Source of the DNA: Westerdykella aurantiaca
Taxonomy: Eukaryota; Ascomycota; Dothideomycetes; Pleosporales; Sporormiaceae
Assembly (NCBI GenBank): GCA_030412805.1
Contig: JASJFJ010000001.1
Location: 4,776,501-4,840,500 of the forward strand
Direction of reading: 5' to 3'
Length of the DNA: 64,000 nucleotides
Shown here: one piece after another, positions 22,414 through 33,528 of the stretch
Position numbering within the stretch: the first letter of the stretch is position 1
How the letters are laid out: every line of letters starts with the position of its first letter
Notes under the pieces: generated by a model
What the model was told of the DNA's origin: nothing
The model's input: only the letters and a program-made list of their open reading frames with translations
Databases searched by the model: none
Made by a program: the position numbers and the translations under genes

Positions 22414-25162
22414 CTATGCCTGAATAGCCCGACCCAACGCACCGCCCGTGAACTGCTGATTGCGTCCACCCCGTCCGCCCCGTCCGCCGGGGCCGCCACC
22501 ACGACCCCTTCCTCCACCACCACCGCGGCCACCCCTGCCGCCTTGCCGCTCGAAAGCGTTGGCCGTGCCCTGCGTCCTTTGCTCGAGGGTCTTTTCGTTC
22601 GCCTCGATAAGGCCGGAGGCCTTGTCGCTCAGTGAAAGAGCCAGCGTCTGCAGGCGCGACAGCTCGACACCCTTTCTAAAGATGATGGCTGAGTTGACCT
22701 GGTCGAGCGCAGCGGCGAGTTCCTCGTGGGAAATCATCTTGCTGACAACAGCGCCGACCTTGCGCTCGGGTAGCTCGAACATGTCGGAGAGGGTCTTGAT
22801 GGCCAGAGTGTCGTAGAAGGGGGCGTAGGTGAAGAGGTATGTGCGGAGACCCTCCTCTTGGATCTGGGCGGACAGCATCTCCTTGATCTTGGCGGAGTCG
22901 ACCATCAGGTCCCAGATCTTGATGGAGTTGATGAACTCCGCGCTCTTCTTCCATTCACCCGCAGACAGCGCCTTGGAAGCCTGCATAACGTGGTCCCTGG
23001 TGTTCTCCGGGGGACCGGTGAAGATCTGCCTCTCATGGTATTCTAAGAGACGGCGGTAGGTCTTGCTGATGACGCGCTTCCGGATATCGGGTGAAGAGCC
23101 AATCTGAGCGAGGAGAGGGATTTCGAGCAACATGGAGCAGGTGAGGTAGACGCATTCGAGGAGTTCGAGGTTGATGTGCATATGGAATGGAAGTTGGCGC
23201 TGGCGCTCAAGACGCTCCTGTTCGGGGGAGATCTGAGAGAAACGCTGCATCTGGAGACCTTGAGCAAGCAACTCCTTCTGCCTGTTGCTACCGCAAATCT
23301 CCTGAAGCGAGGTTTGAGCCTCGTACACGAGACCTGCGCGGAAAGCGCAGAGGCCAACCTGGACCAGTGCTCGGTTGAAGAGGATCTGTGTGTTGACATC
23401 GAAGTTGTTGATCGTCTCCTGAAGATGCGACATGAGCATCATGTCACGCGCCTTGTAGTACTGGTCGTGCAGAGCCAGGAAGTAAATCTCGCAGAGCATA
23501 GCCCGTGCACGGAGAATACCCTCGCTGTACTTGAAGAGATAGGTGCAGAGGGTCTTGACGAGGGAGACGGTGTCGTTGGAGATATGGCGGGGGGTTATTT
23601 CTGAGTCGAGTTCGGAGGGGAGGGCGTTCCAGCTGTTCTTTTCGAGGATGGTGACCACTTGGGAGGGCTATACACGTTAGGGAGGCATCGGAGACCATGG
23701 ATGAGGGAAGTCATACCTTGAAGTAAACGTGTTCCAGTCGTCTCATGATAATCCGGTTGAGCACGTCCTGGTGAAGCTCAAGCTGGGGATTCCTCTTCAA
23801 TCCTTCCTCATACACGAGCGCGCGCACCAAAAGAGTGTACAGAAGGGTCTCGTCCGTTAGCCGCTCGACATACTCGGCAGTGTGAGGATCGATCTGCTGA
23901 AGGGACCTGGTAAGCTCGTCGTCCAGCCTCTCGACGAACGAGGCGATACTTCCGGGGATCTTGAAGATCTCCCCTTCGGTGATGGTGGGCAGCTTCTCGT
24001 CATCTTCCCAATCTTCCGCGTTCTCGATGACGACAATGTTCTTGTTCTTCTCCAGAATTTCTAGAAGTTTGCCCAGATCCTGCTCGGCACTACACGGTCG
24101 TCAGTCAAAGGGTCCACAACGAGTATCCAGAGCTACTCACAGCTTCCACTGCTCCGGAGACATAGCATTGCCGGTACCCGAGCTGAGATCGAATCTCGTG
24201 GAAATGAGTGTCAAAAGCACCCTGATGCGCTGATAATCCTGAACGGCAACCTCCAGCAGCTTCTCCAGCGTCCGGATGTGCTCCATCCGGTCAGCACCCT
24301 TCCTTCCTCTCTGATCCACAATCGACCGCAGATGCTTCAGGATGCTCTCGGGGGTATACTGGACCGCCCTGCCGCCAGCACCAACGGTCGTGAAGCCTCC
24401 CTCGTCAGCCTCCTGCGTGACATCCAGGCCCAAATCCAGAGCCGCCTTCGGCCTCTTGGCGAGCTTCTTCAGTTGCTCCACGGGCTCCTGCTCGCGCATG
24501 AACTCCTCCTCGTTCGCCCTGTACGCGTCGATGTCCTTGGCATACTCCTTGTTGTTTTTCCGGATGCTCTGGCGAACGGCGTTGAGACCACGGGTGTTGA
24601 TAGCGTTCATCTTCTTGGGCGTAACCTTCTGCTTCTCGATCGTCTCGGCCATGGCCGTCTCGAGGTCAGCGACAGCCTTGATGTAAGCCTTGGGCACCTT
24701 CCCATCATTCTGCTTGATGAGTCCGGGAACCAGTCGGTTCAACTTGTTGTACTCTGCACATCCCAGCGTTAGCCACTTGCTCCCTTCCTTATCGCCACCT
24801 CCCACCCTCATGGAACATATAGACATACCCGCATGGACGACCTGCCAGTCGTTAATCTTGACCGCATTCTCCATGACCTTGATCGTCGCTTCCAGCTCCT
24901 CGAACCGCTTATCCTTTGCGCTCTTGACGGCCTTCACCCGATCCTCATCCTCACTTTCTTCGCTCTCCTCAATGTCCCTCAAGAATTGGTTTGGTCCGCT
25001 TCTCTCCCCCCCTTCCTCCTCCTCGGACTCCTCCTCCTCGGACTCCTCCTCGGATTCTTCTTCGGACTCTTCCTGGGACTCTTCCTCCTCGCTGTAGAGC
25101 TCCTCCTCAGAGGACTCCTCGCTGGAGCTGTCGCTGTCGCGGCTCGTGAAGAAGCGAGACAT
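22414..25162 (-). CDS. nip1: Translation initiation factor eIF3 subunit c
   Basis: Four exons (25162-24829, 24753-24141, 24089-23717, 23667-22414) encode 857 residues, matching fungal eIF3c in length. Introns are 75, 51 and 49 bp. The start MSRFFTSRDSDSSSEESSEE is followed by a long Ser/Glu-rich acidic tract to about residue 70, then the NIP1 N-terminal region (EYNKLNRLVP). The C-terminal half carries the PCI domain, including FELPERKVGAVVSKMI and VNSAIIFRKGVE, and ends in an RGG-rich tail. eIF3c is a core eIF3 subunit; its N-terminus binds eIF1 and eIF5 and its PCI domain sits in the octamer on the 40S subunit. No anomalies were seen. Confidence 0.96.
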
Positions 25163-26113
25163 GTTGGGCGGGGCCTGCCTGGTGTGGTCGGTTTCGTGCG
25201 GACCGGGAGACGTGCACTCAGGCGCGTAGAATGACCGTAGGTTTCGGTTTTGTTTGAGCGACGGGCTGAGCCTTTCAAAGGTGGGCTGTCCCGCTTGCGT
25301 TAAAGGATTTTTGGTGGGGAGCGTTGGTGTGTCTCGGCAGAATTGTAGTGCCGAGCTCCGTGGCGAATCACGTGCGCTCATCATTCACCGAGAGGCAACT
25401 GCCGTGACTTCATATCGACTGGACTCGTGCCCGACGACACAGTACGTGCACAAAATAACTGCATACTTTTGTATCCAATCCATCGGTGTATGGGCCAAGG
25501 ACAATCTCCCTATTCACCATGCATACTCCTAAAAATACTCCGTCTACGTCCATGCCCCCATGTACAGTTACACACTCCGGCTTCAACTGCGTATCTGTGC
25601 AATGCCAACTGAGAAAGAAATATGGTCGCGGTACCAAGAAGGACTCTTGCACCTGGCAAAGCCTCCGCAAGAATGGGGTTAAACAAAGCAAAATATTCTT
25701 CCTATAACTGTTCCTGAACGATACCTCCTAGTGATGCCCGCAAGGTTATCACCATAGAGGACCCATGCAAACGCAAGAACGGATTGTCATCTCTCCCTCT
25801 GTCATCGTCCGTTCGTATGCTATTTTCCAATTCCGTACAGGTTCATGCCACTGTACAAGGAGGTCGTTTTTCTCTGTCCGTTGGGGGGAAGGCTGGTGAT
25901 AGGAGAGTTGTGATATTGATATCACTGCGCGCCATCGTTTTTCGCCCGAGCGCTGAACGTCGCACCAGTAATTCTGTACCTTGGAAATGATAGGTGGAAC
26001 CTTCCTACCTGACTTTACGTATTGTTCAAAGAAGTCCAAGGGCCGCGAATCCAGCACTGGAGACCGGGTCCGTCGTAGCCATACAATTCGAAATAAGGAT
26101 CCTAATCTCCCGT
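25163..26113. other. Intergenic region, eIF3c promoter
   Basis: About 950 bp between the eIF3c start and the yak1 stop. It should contain the eIF3c promoter and the yak1 3' untranslated region. No gene is supported. Confidence 0.6.
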
Positions 26114-29100
26114 TCATTGCCAATGATTCTGACTCATAAACCCTTCCTCAAGCGTCCGATCTTCCAAGTTCCTAATGAAGTCTCGGTTCCCTCGACCATG
26201 CTGATTCGCCCCTCTCGACCCTCTCCGCCTATTCGCACTATCCGGTGCGCCCTCCGGCGGAGGCGGATAATACGCAGGCGACGGCTGTAGTCGAATCGGC
26301 GCATTGGGGTCGAGGTGGTTCATCACTCGCTGAATGGCGGGCGCGATTCCGGATTGCTGAAGGTCCATGGTGGATGCGCGCTGCCTGCCTGCACGAGTGG
26401 TTGCTTGTGCGTACAGATTTTGAGGCTGGTTATACTGCCGTGCCTGTTGAGGCTGCGTCATGCTCATCTGCTGACCATATTGGCCTTGTGCAGGGTACGG
26501 TGGAGGTGCCCCTTGATGGTTGGGACTGTACATGTTGTTGTACACGTTCGGATTCTGAGCATGCGGAGTCTGGGCGGCATATGGGTTCATCTGCATGTTA
26601 GCATACGCTGCACTCTGCGCTTGGGCGTGAGCCTGTGCTTGAGCCGCTTGCTGTTGAGCAGCTTGAACCTGGGCGGCCTGTGCTTGAGCACGTTGCTTGT
26701 GCATGCCCTCGTACCGCTGCTGTTCTTGGACGCCAGGTGCTGGTGATCGATTTGAGCCGGATCGCATCGTCATTGGAGGCACAAAGGGACCTGTGAACTT
26801 CTGCTGCGTGATGAAAGGATGCAGCTTTGCTTGGTTTGGCGTCCATCTCTCCAGTGGATTGAGGTTCAACAAGCCCTGCGCAAAATCGATGAAGGATTGC
26901 CGATTCGTCATTTCTGGAAACAGTCAGGATAAAGCAAAAATGGACCCATAGGGGCACGCGCACTCACCTCTCTCGATCTCCGCAGGCTTCATACCCTTCC
27001 GCGGCATGGGGTAGTTCTTGATGATATCCGGCAACGTAGTAGCGGTGAAGTACTTCTTGCTCGGCTGCTCTTTCGTGTTGTGCTCTCTGGAATACTGCTC
27101 CATAGACTTCAACCGATAAGTCTTACGGCCATACTCGTCTTGCTGTCGTTCGAAGAACTGGCTAGACTGCTTCCCCATTTCCAGCATCCAGGTGGGTGGC
27201 AGCCCAAGCATCTCCGTTATCCTCGCGACTTGGTTATATTCAGATGACCCAGGGAACAATGGCAACCCCAAGAAGAGTTCAACAACGATGCATCCAAGTG
27301 ACCACATGTCGATGGCTGCGGAATACCTGCACGACTCGTCAACGAAGCCCATTGATGGCTGCAAAATGACTTACGGCAAACCGAGAAGCACCTCGGGTGA
27401 CCGATAGAACCGTGACTGGATATAGGTGTAGACGGTCTGGCGCTCATCGCAAGCGGAGCCAAAATCAATAATCTTGATTATTGGGCTCTCAAGACTAGTG
27501 ACCGTTAGCGCTCACAGCCTATTCGCGCGCAGGACAAGCACGCACTTCTTGAGCAGGATATTCTCCGGCTTCAGATCACAGTGGATCAATTTCGCCTTCC
27601 CGAGCAAAGCCAAACCCGTCAGCAACTGCTGTGCGAACACTCGAACCAACGTCGTCGACAATCCGCGGAACTGGTTTTGCTTGATCAACTCGTAGAGGTT
27701 GACGCTCAGGAGTTCAAACACCAAGCAAAGATGCTGTCGATGGATAAAGGTATCCTTCAACCTCAACAAGTGGTGATCGTCGTTCTTATCCATCTGCTTG
27801 TTCAGCTATGCAGGGTTAGAGAATGGAATCAAACCAGCGAGGCCTGGACACTGACCAGATCCAACACGGAGACCTCCATCATGCTTTGGTTAAAGTAAGC
27901 CGTCCTGTTCTTGATGACTTTAACCGCAACCACCTCCTGCGTCTTGAGGTTCTGGCATTTCACGACCTGCCCGAAGGTGCCCTGCCCGAGGACATCAAGG
28001 ATCAGGTAGCGGTTCTTGTGCCCTGACTCCTCCGATCCAAGGATATCGTTGACGTATAATATGTAGTCGCTGTCCTCGTTATCGTAACCATCGTTCTTCA
28101 CGCCTTTGCTAGGCTTTGTGAGCACACGGCGGGGGTTCCGCGCAGACTCGTACTTGAAGTTGGGGTTACATATCCGGTAGGTGGAGGGAAGATGGGTTGT
28201 CAGCGCTTGCAAGGGCTGTTCTTCTGTCAATGGAATCATCACACAAAAAAGGATGGCGCAACTCACACTAATGAATCCCCCATCGGGTGCAGCGCGGCGG
28301 AATGGCGGTTGAGCATTGATCTTCGGTTCAAGCTCTGCGGTGTTGGTGCACCTCTTGAACTTTGGCACGGGCCCTCGTCCAAGCGGGGGTAGCTGGCGGG
28401 GGTTGGGGTCCGCTGAACGGGGGGAGCGGGCCTCTCGATTGAACACGGCGTTGAGCTGCGCAGATGCGGATTGCGGATAGTACGTGTCGGGGCTCATTGT
28501 GGACTGTAGAGGAGGAAGTTGGGGTGCATGAGGCCGGGATGCTGCAGATGGAACGGATTAGTATGTCGGCGCTAAACGAAGCTGACCATTGGTTCGGAGG
28601 TCGACTCACTCGGTGGGGAATAATAGCTATTCGGGGGGGATATGTATGGGTTGTTCCGGGTCGGACTCTGCCTGTTACTTTGCGTTTGTGGGGAGAAGCT
28701 GGTGTACGCCTGGCTGCTCCCGTTGTATGGTGAAGCGGGAGATAGGTTCATGGGGGAATATCTGCGGGCCGCTGCGCTCTCCTCCGACTGCAGGAATTGC
28801 TGAGATTGACGTTGCTGGTTCGGCGGCCGCGCAGTACTGTGCTTTGGCTGTTTATAGGGGTCGACGTCCTCCATGCGGACGTCACCGTCGCCGTCGTTGT
28901 ACTCTGCACCACGGGTGTGCTGTACGGCCGGTGACTGGAGGGGCATGGAATTTGTTCGTGAAGGTGCCGAGGGCGAGGCATAGGCTTCCTGTTTGATCTG
29001 AGGCGGAGGGGGGTTGGGGTCCCTTTGCGCATGCTGAGGGGAGGACATGGTGTGCGGGGCGTACCGCGCCTGCGCCTGGCGGCTGGACGCCGCTGTATCG

Positions 29101-29126
29101 TTGTAGGAAGACCACTGCTGATCCAT
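26114..29126 (-). CDS. yak1: DYRK-family protein kinase Yak1
   Basis: Seven exons (29126-28610, 28541-28267, 28215-27856, 27805-27546, 27494-27375, 27326-26968, 26913-26114) encode 896 residues, with introns of 48-68 bp. A disordered Pro/Ser/Gln-rich N-terminus precedes the DYRK homology segment and the kinase domain. Kinase motifs include GQGTFGQ near residue 341, AVKV with Lys near 363, HCDLKPEN near 460, DFG near 481 and the activation loop YTYIQSRFYRSPE, whose second Tyr is the autophosphorylated residue. The C-terminus is rich in Gln/Ala repeats. Yak1 is a growth-restraining kinase opposed by PKA in nutrient and stress signalling. The second intron could use other nearby splice sites; FISPLQALTTHLP is the family-consistent junction. 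Confidence 0.95.
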
Positions 29127-30301
29127 GGCACCTTATAGGCGTGTGAAGGGTGCGAAAGGGGGATCGGTTGTAGGGGGAAGGTGTCGGTACGCAGCCGGTG
29201 AGCTGGTGACGCAGCTTATTGCGCGCTGGGCATGCCGAACTGCGGAGTAGGGGGCGCAAACCACCGCAAGCTGGCGGGCGGAAAGAACGTCGGTCGCGAT
29301 AAAGGAGGGCGCACGCAGGACGGCGAAGGGGCGTGTGCGGGCCTCGAGAAAAGGATGGCCGTACGAAGAGTACGGGGTTTCGAGGCGGAGCTGGAGAGGG
29401 GTGTTGGGCAAGCACGTGGCGGCACCACAGCGATGCGACCGGGCGGGCGGGGTGAGGCTGCACGGGGCAGCGTGGTGAAGGTGAAGGAGGAGGAAGTGAG
29501 GCTCGCGGCGCTGCAATATGCGCTGGAGATCGCGGAGGAGGACAAGTGAAGGGTTAGAGAAATGTCACGACAATGCTGAGCTGGGATGTGGTTTGGGCTC
29601 ATGGGCCGCCAAGCCTTTATTGCTGCCGTTGGCATCGCTCATCGCTCCCACCACTCCAGCCCTCTCCGCGAGCAGCCAGGTCGGGTCAGAGAGCTGCGTC
29701 ACTGGCTGCAAAGAGAATGAGGCCAACGCGACTCGAGCTTACCATTCGTTCACCAATATTATAGACCTGCTTGTTCTTTTTTTTTCTTCCCCCTCTTTTT
29801 CTTCTGTGAGTGAATCTCCAATCGTAACAAGAAACGCGGGCGCTCTCTGGCCCAATGCGAACCTTCGTCAGCATTGATGCCCCCATTATCCTGTTCAACC
29901 CAACATGTTTCACTACCTGGGCAGAGACAGTCGAAAACCGTACCCTTGAGGCTCGACGTTGCCCCCCATTCGCGCTAAAACCAATCACATCCGGAACTGT
30001 CTCTGCCTTCTCCTCACCTGTGCTACTCGTCAGCCCCCGAGTCTCCCGTATTGGCATGTCGAGTCGAGAGTGGTGGATTGAAGAAGGTATATATCATCTA
30101 GCTGCCTGCATCATAACGGCATCAATCTCATCAAACATTCCAACACATCCGCTCATAAGACCTCATCCATTCTGTCGTGCCGCTTCTTCAACTGCGTACA
30201 GTTTGTAGGTTGGTTCCCCAGCTCCCGCACCGCCACCCCAGCCACAGCCACAGCCACTGATCCCCATCACCGCTTCAGCTCTCCCCACAAGTCTCCACGC
30301 C
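29127..30301. other. Intergenic region, yak1 promoter
   Basis: About 1.2 kb between the yak1 start and the sidA stop. A GC-rich part (29130-29550) is followed by pyrimidine-rich sequence. It is expected to hold the yak1 promoter and the sidA 3' flank. No gene is supported. Confidence 0.55.
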
Positions 30302-32015
30302 CTAATTTCTCAGCTCGTCGAAGCCCAGCCGCTCAGAACCATCCCATTTGGCTCCCTTGTCGAAGATGGATCTCACCACTTGCCCACCCCTTGTTGCCAG
30401 TACTGAAAGAAGGGTATCACTCAGCTGAACCATGTTAGCATACTGGTATACAGTCTCGGAAGAATCTCAGCAGAACTTACCCCATGAGAACTCTCGCAGC
30501 ACCCCTGTAACCACACGCCAGCATCCGGGCTGACCTTCTTGTCCTCGAACTGCACCTTGTAGTCCCTGCCCACCTGCCATTTTGCGTCTCTCAGGTCCCC
30601 ACCCGGCATCAAATGCCGCGCATCGCGGAGTAGCGTCTCGTGGAAGTCGCGCTGGTAGCCCGTCGCCACAAAGACGGCGTCTACGTCGAGGACCTCCTCC
30701 TGCTCCATGGCGTTGGGCACATCGGAAAGGTAGAGGGGACTCTGGTCCCGCACGTGGAGACGAATGCCTCCCTTGACCACGGGGGATTCCATCACGTCGA
30801 TGACGCTGCGATAGGGGAGAATACGGTGGGGCCAGTTCTCTTCCGCCTCTGGGGTGTTTCCATAGCGGATCCGTTGGGTGTACAGCGTTTCGTATATGTG
30901 CTCTAGCAGGTTGATCCGCACGACGCCATAATTTGTGCCTTTGTCTTCCTTGAGCGTCGCGGCTCGCAGCTCAGGCGCACGACAGAAGGTACTGCTTACC
31001 CTGGAAGGGTTGAAGATCTCATTCACGCTGCATCGAGACGTTAGCCAGGGTCTCCAAACTAACTCTCCAGGAAGAGGGAAACCTACAAAGGGGAATCGTC
31101 GCTCGGTCGCAAAGCACCCCCCTTGATCAACAACCGTGTCCTTGCATTCGGATAATTCGCATGCAAGAAGTCAAAAATCTCCGCCGCACTCTGCCCGTTC
31201 CCCACGACGGCGACCTTGTAAGGATACTGCGCGTCCTTCAAAAGCTTGGAATACGTGTGGCAGAACTGCGACGAGTGCACTACCCGTGGGTGATTGCTGG
31301 GGAAGGGTTTGGGAATGTTGGCGCGTCCACCCGCGGCTATGACGACGTGTCGAGTCCGCCGCGATTGGATCTCGCCAGTCTGCATATTGCGGGATTGGAC
31401 GAGGAAGGTGGTGATTTCGCCGCTGCCGGTGGCGGATTTCTCCGGCGTGACTTTGATCACTTCCTGGTTGTACTGGACGACTTGGTCGAACCAGCTCGCG
31501 CACCAGCGCATGTAGTCTTCGTATTCCACTCTCTGAGGCAGGAAGGTGTTGAGATTGGTGAACTCGACGAGCCGGCCTTTCTGGAAAAGGTAGTTGATGA
31601 AGGTGAATTCACTGCGGGGATTCCGCAGGGTGGCCATATCCTTCATGAACGTAATTTGCATCTTCGCCCCCGGAAGAAGCATGCCCGAATGCCACGCAAA
31701 CTTGTGCTGTCTTTCCAAGAACGCCACCTTCGGGGCCCTCTCTTGAAACTCTGGGATATCGAGAGACGGGTCGGTTCCATCTAAGGAGTCGTGGAGTGCG
31801 ACGGCGATGGCCAAAGACGCGGGGCCGAATCCGACACAGACAAGGTCGTGGAGCTCATTCTCGAGGGTATAACGTAGGTGGGAGCGATTCTCGAGGGTGG
31901 GCAGCGCGCTGTTCTCCAGAGACTCGGCATTGAAGCCGTTGGGCGTCGCGAAGGGCTCCTGTACGGCAGGGGCGTGGCCGTTGGCCACCAGGGAGACTTC
32001 TACATGGGGAGACAT
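30302..32015 (-). CDS. sidA: L-ornithine N5-monooxygenase (siderophore biosynthesis)
   Basis: Three exons (32015-31087, 31027-30481, 30424-30302) encode 532 residues. Introns are 59 and 56 bp, and the junctions restore SDDSPFVNEIFNPSR and ESSHGLSDTLLSVLATRGG. The protein is an FAD- and NADPH-dependent class B monooxygenase that hydroxylates the side-chain nitrogen of ornithine, the first committed step to hydroxamate siderophores. The FAD-binding motif GFGPAS is at residues 62-67, the NADPH-binding motif GNGQSA at 272-277 and the ATGY substrate-binding motif at 431-434; the KMQITFMKDMATLRNPRS block is also typical. The last ~20 residues (after RSIF) appear to be a variable tail. It lies in a cluster with an ABC transporter and the ferrichrome-type NRPS, with GATA-type sites upstream. 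Confidence 0.96.
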
Positions 32016-32292
32016 GATGAATTGGGACGGGGAGAGGTCCCGTAGATAGATGCCTGTGGATGGGTCAGCGGCTCGAGGTCCCGGAGCAGTGGAGGTTCGT
32101 ATCTAATCTCCTACCTGTTCACGATGCACGTGTACAGGATACAACCCCAAGAATCGCGTGATATTGTGTACTGTGTACTTCAGGATTTGCCTCGATATGG
32201 TGACGTAGCGACGGAGACTAGCACATCGGATAGCTAGCGACTCCTCCCAAATCTTAGCACTAGTCGATGCCGCCCGATGGTTTCTCAACCGC

Positions 32293-32312
32293 AAAAAAAA
32301 AAAAAAAAAAAA
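32293..32312 (+). repeat. Homopolymer A(20)
   Basis: Twenty consecutive A residues on the plus strand (T on the sidA sense strand), about 280 bp upstream of the sidA start codon. Tracts of this kind exclude nucleosomes in fungal promoters; its role here is inference. The exact length may vary or be affected by sequencing. Confidence 0.9.
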
Positions 32313-32688
32313 CCGGCAGCAAAAGCGCTGGGGAGAGACCAGAGAGGACTTGACCGTAGGACCGAAATCGAAAACGTCGTACCGGGACCTGTGGATGCGA
32401 GGTACTTTGGGCTGCATTATGAAGCTCCCCCAGCCCCGCCAAACATTCCCTCCCAGCTAGCGGCAAGGCGACATGTCCGACAGGCTCCCTCCGGCCGCAA
32501 GGATTCCCTCAGGAGACGATGGTACGACGCTTAGCTTGTCGCCATGGGCAGCATCTAGATAGTAGAGGGCGGCTCCGTGCGAAGGAAGGCAAGCTTCGCG
32601 GGTCAGTAGTGGTGACAAGCGTGCATGCCGCCGGGAACCGCAAGGGAGATGAAGGGCGACCGGGGGGCCCAAGAGAGATTATCTCTTG

Positions 32689-32701
32689 ATCTGATTAGAT
32701 G
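32689..32701 (+). promoter_or_regulatory. GATA-like 13-mer, copy 1
   Basis: The sequence ATCTGATTAGATG occurs here and again at 32962-32974. Its first nine bases differ from the SreA consensus ATCWGATAA at one position. The pair is in the sidA upstream region. Function is inferred from similarity only. Confidence 0.4.
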
Positions 32702-32950
32702 GAAGTGGGGTACGGGACCGAGGACGAGCCCGCGCCCAAGACATTGTCACATTGTCAAACCCCACCGTGAGGAAGAAACCGGCTGCTCGACCATGGGCAT
32801 GGCTTGTTTCCCTTTCTCCCTCTGCACCATCATCAGCACTGCTTGAAAAATTTTCTCTCCCTCCCCACAGTACCCCGGTACGCTCTGGTGAGTTTCGGTA
32901 AGCTGTGTTGTTCCAAGGTTGGACCCCCTGCCCAAAGCGGGCCATTCTCC

Positions 32951-32959
32951 TTATCTGAT
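32951..32959 (-). promoter_or_regulatory. SreA-type iron-responsive GATA site (sidA side)
   Basis: TTATCTGAT on the plus strand is ATCAGATAA on the minus strand, a perfect match to ATCWGATAA, the extended site bound by fungal iron-responsive GATA repressors such as SreA. It reads on the sidA strand, about 940 bp upstream of the sidA ATG. Under iron sufficiency such a repressor would shut the gene off. Confidence 0.6.
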
Positions 32960-32961
32960 CA

Positions 32962-32974
32962 ATCTGATTAGATG
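32962..32974 (+). promoter_or_regulatory. GATA-like 13-mer, copy 2
   Basis: Second copy of ATCTGATTAGATG, starting 3 bp after the perfect SreA-type site. The close pairing could form a composite GATA element. Confidence 0.4.
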
Positions 32975-33528
32975 AGATCACCTCCGAGTTTCGGTCGCTT
33001 CCAAGGTTACCTGCAAGGTGCGGTCTACCTTCTCGGATGGGCGTAGCAGGAGGAACCTTGGAATTTCTGCTTGTCAGTGTTTGCTAGGGTGGACCGGTCG
33101 GTGCAAATTTTCTTTCTTCCTCTTTTCGTCGACGTTGCAAGGGATGAGCTGGCGGCCATGAGTGCCGTCGGAACATGGCTCCGAGGCTGCCTAGGCCTAG
33201 GTGATCAGATACATGTACTTGTATACTCTTTAGTTTCGATGCATGCGGAGGATAAAGGACATTGCCATCTCGAAGATAAAGTCATCGCCTACAGTATTGT
33301 GCACTGGTGCTTATAAAGGTCTTTTTCATCTTTATATATATACTCACATGCAATGCAATGCGATCCTCCCTCATGCGGCTATGTAGTCTCTACAACTAGG
33401 ACTGACGCGGGAGCATTCCCAGCTCTTCGAATTATATAGACAACCTTTAATGCAAATCTCCCTCATGCATGCGCTCAAATCGTACAACACATTGGCAAAA
33501 AAGAATGCAAGAGGAACGAACCTCGGTC

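Larger units (their letters stand above)
32016..33528. other. sidA upstream region
   Basis: About 1.5 kb between the sidA start and the ABC transporter stop. It contains the sidA promoter. A run of 20 A lies at 32293-32312, a perfect SreA-type site at 32951-32959 and two copies of a related 13-mer at 32689 and 32962; all are listed separately. No coding region is supported. Confidence 0.65.

Noticed and set aside
24833..25234. A plus-strand frame rich in Leu (LLLLGLLLGFF-like)
   Set aside because: It is the reverse of the Ser/Glu-rich acidic tract of eIF3c.
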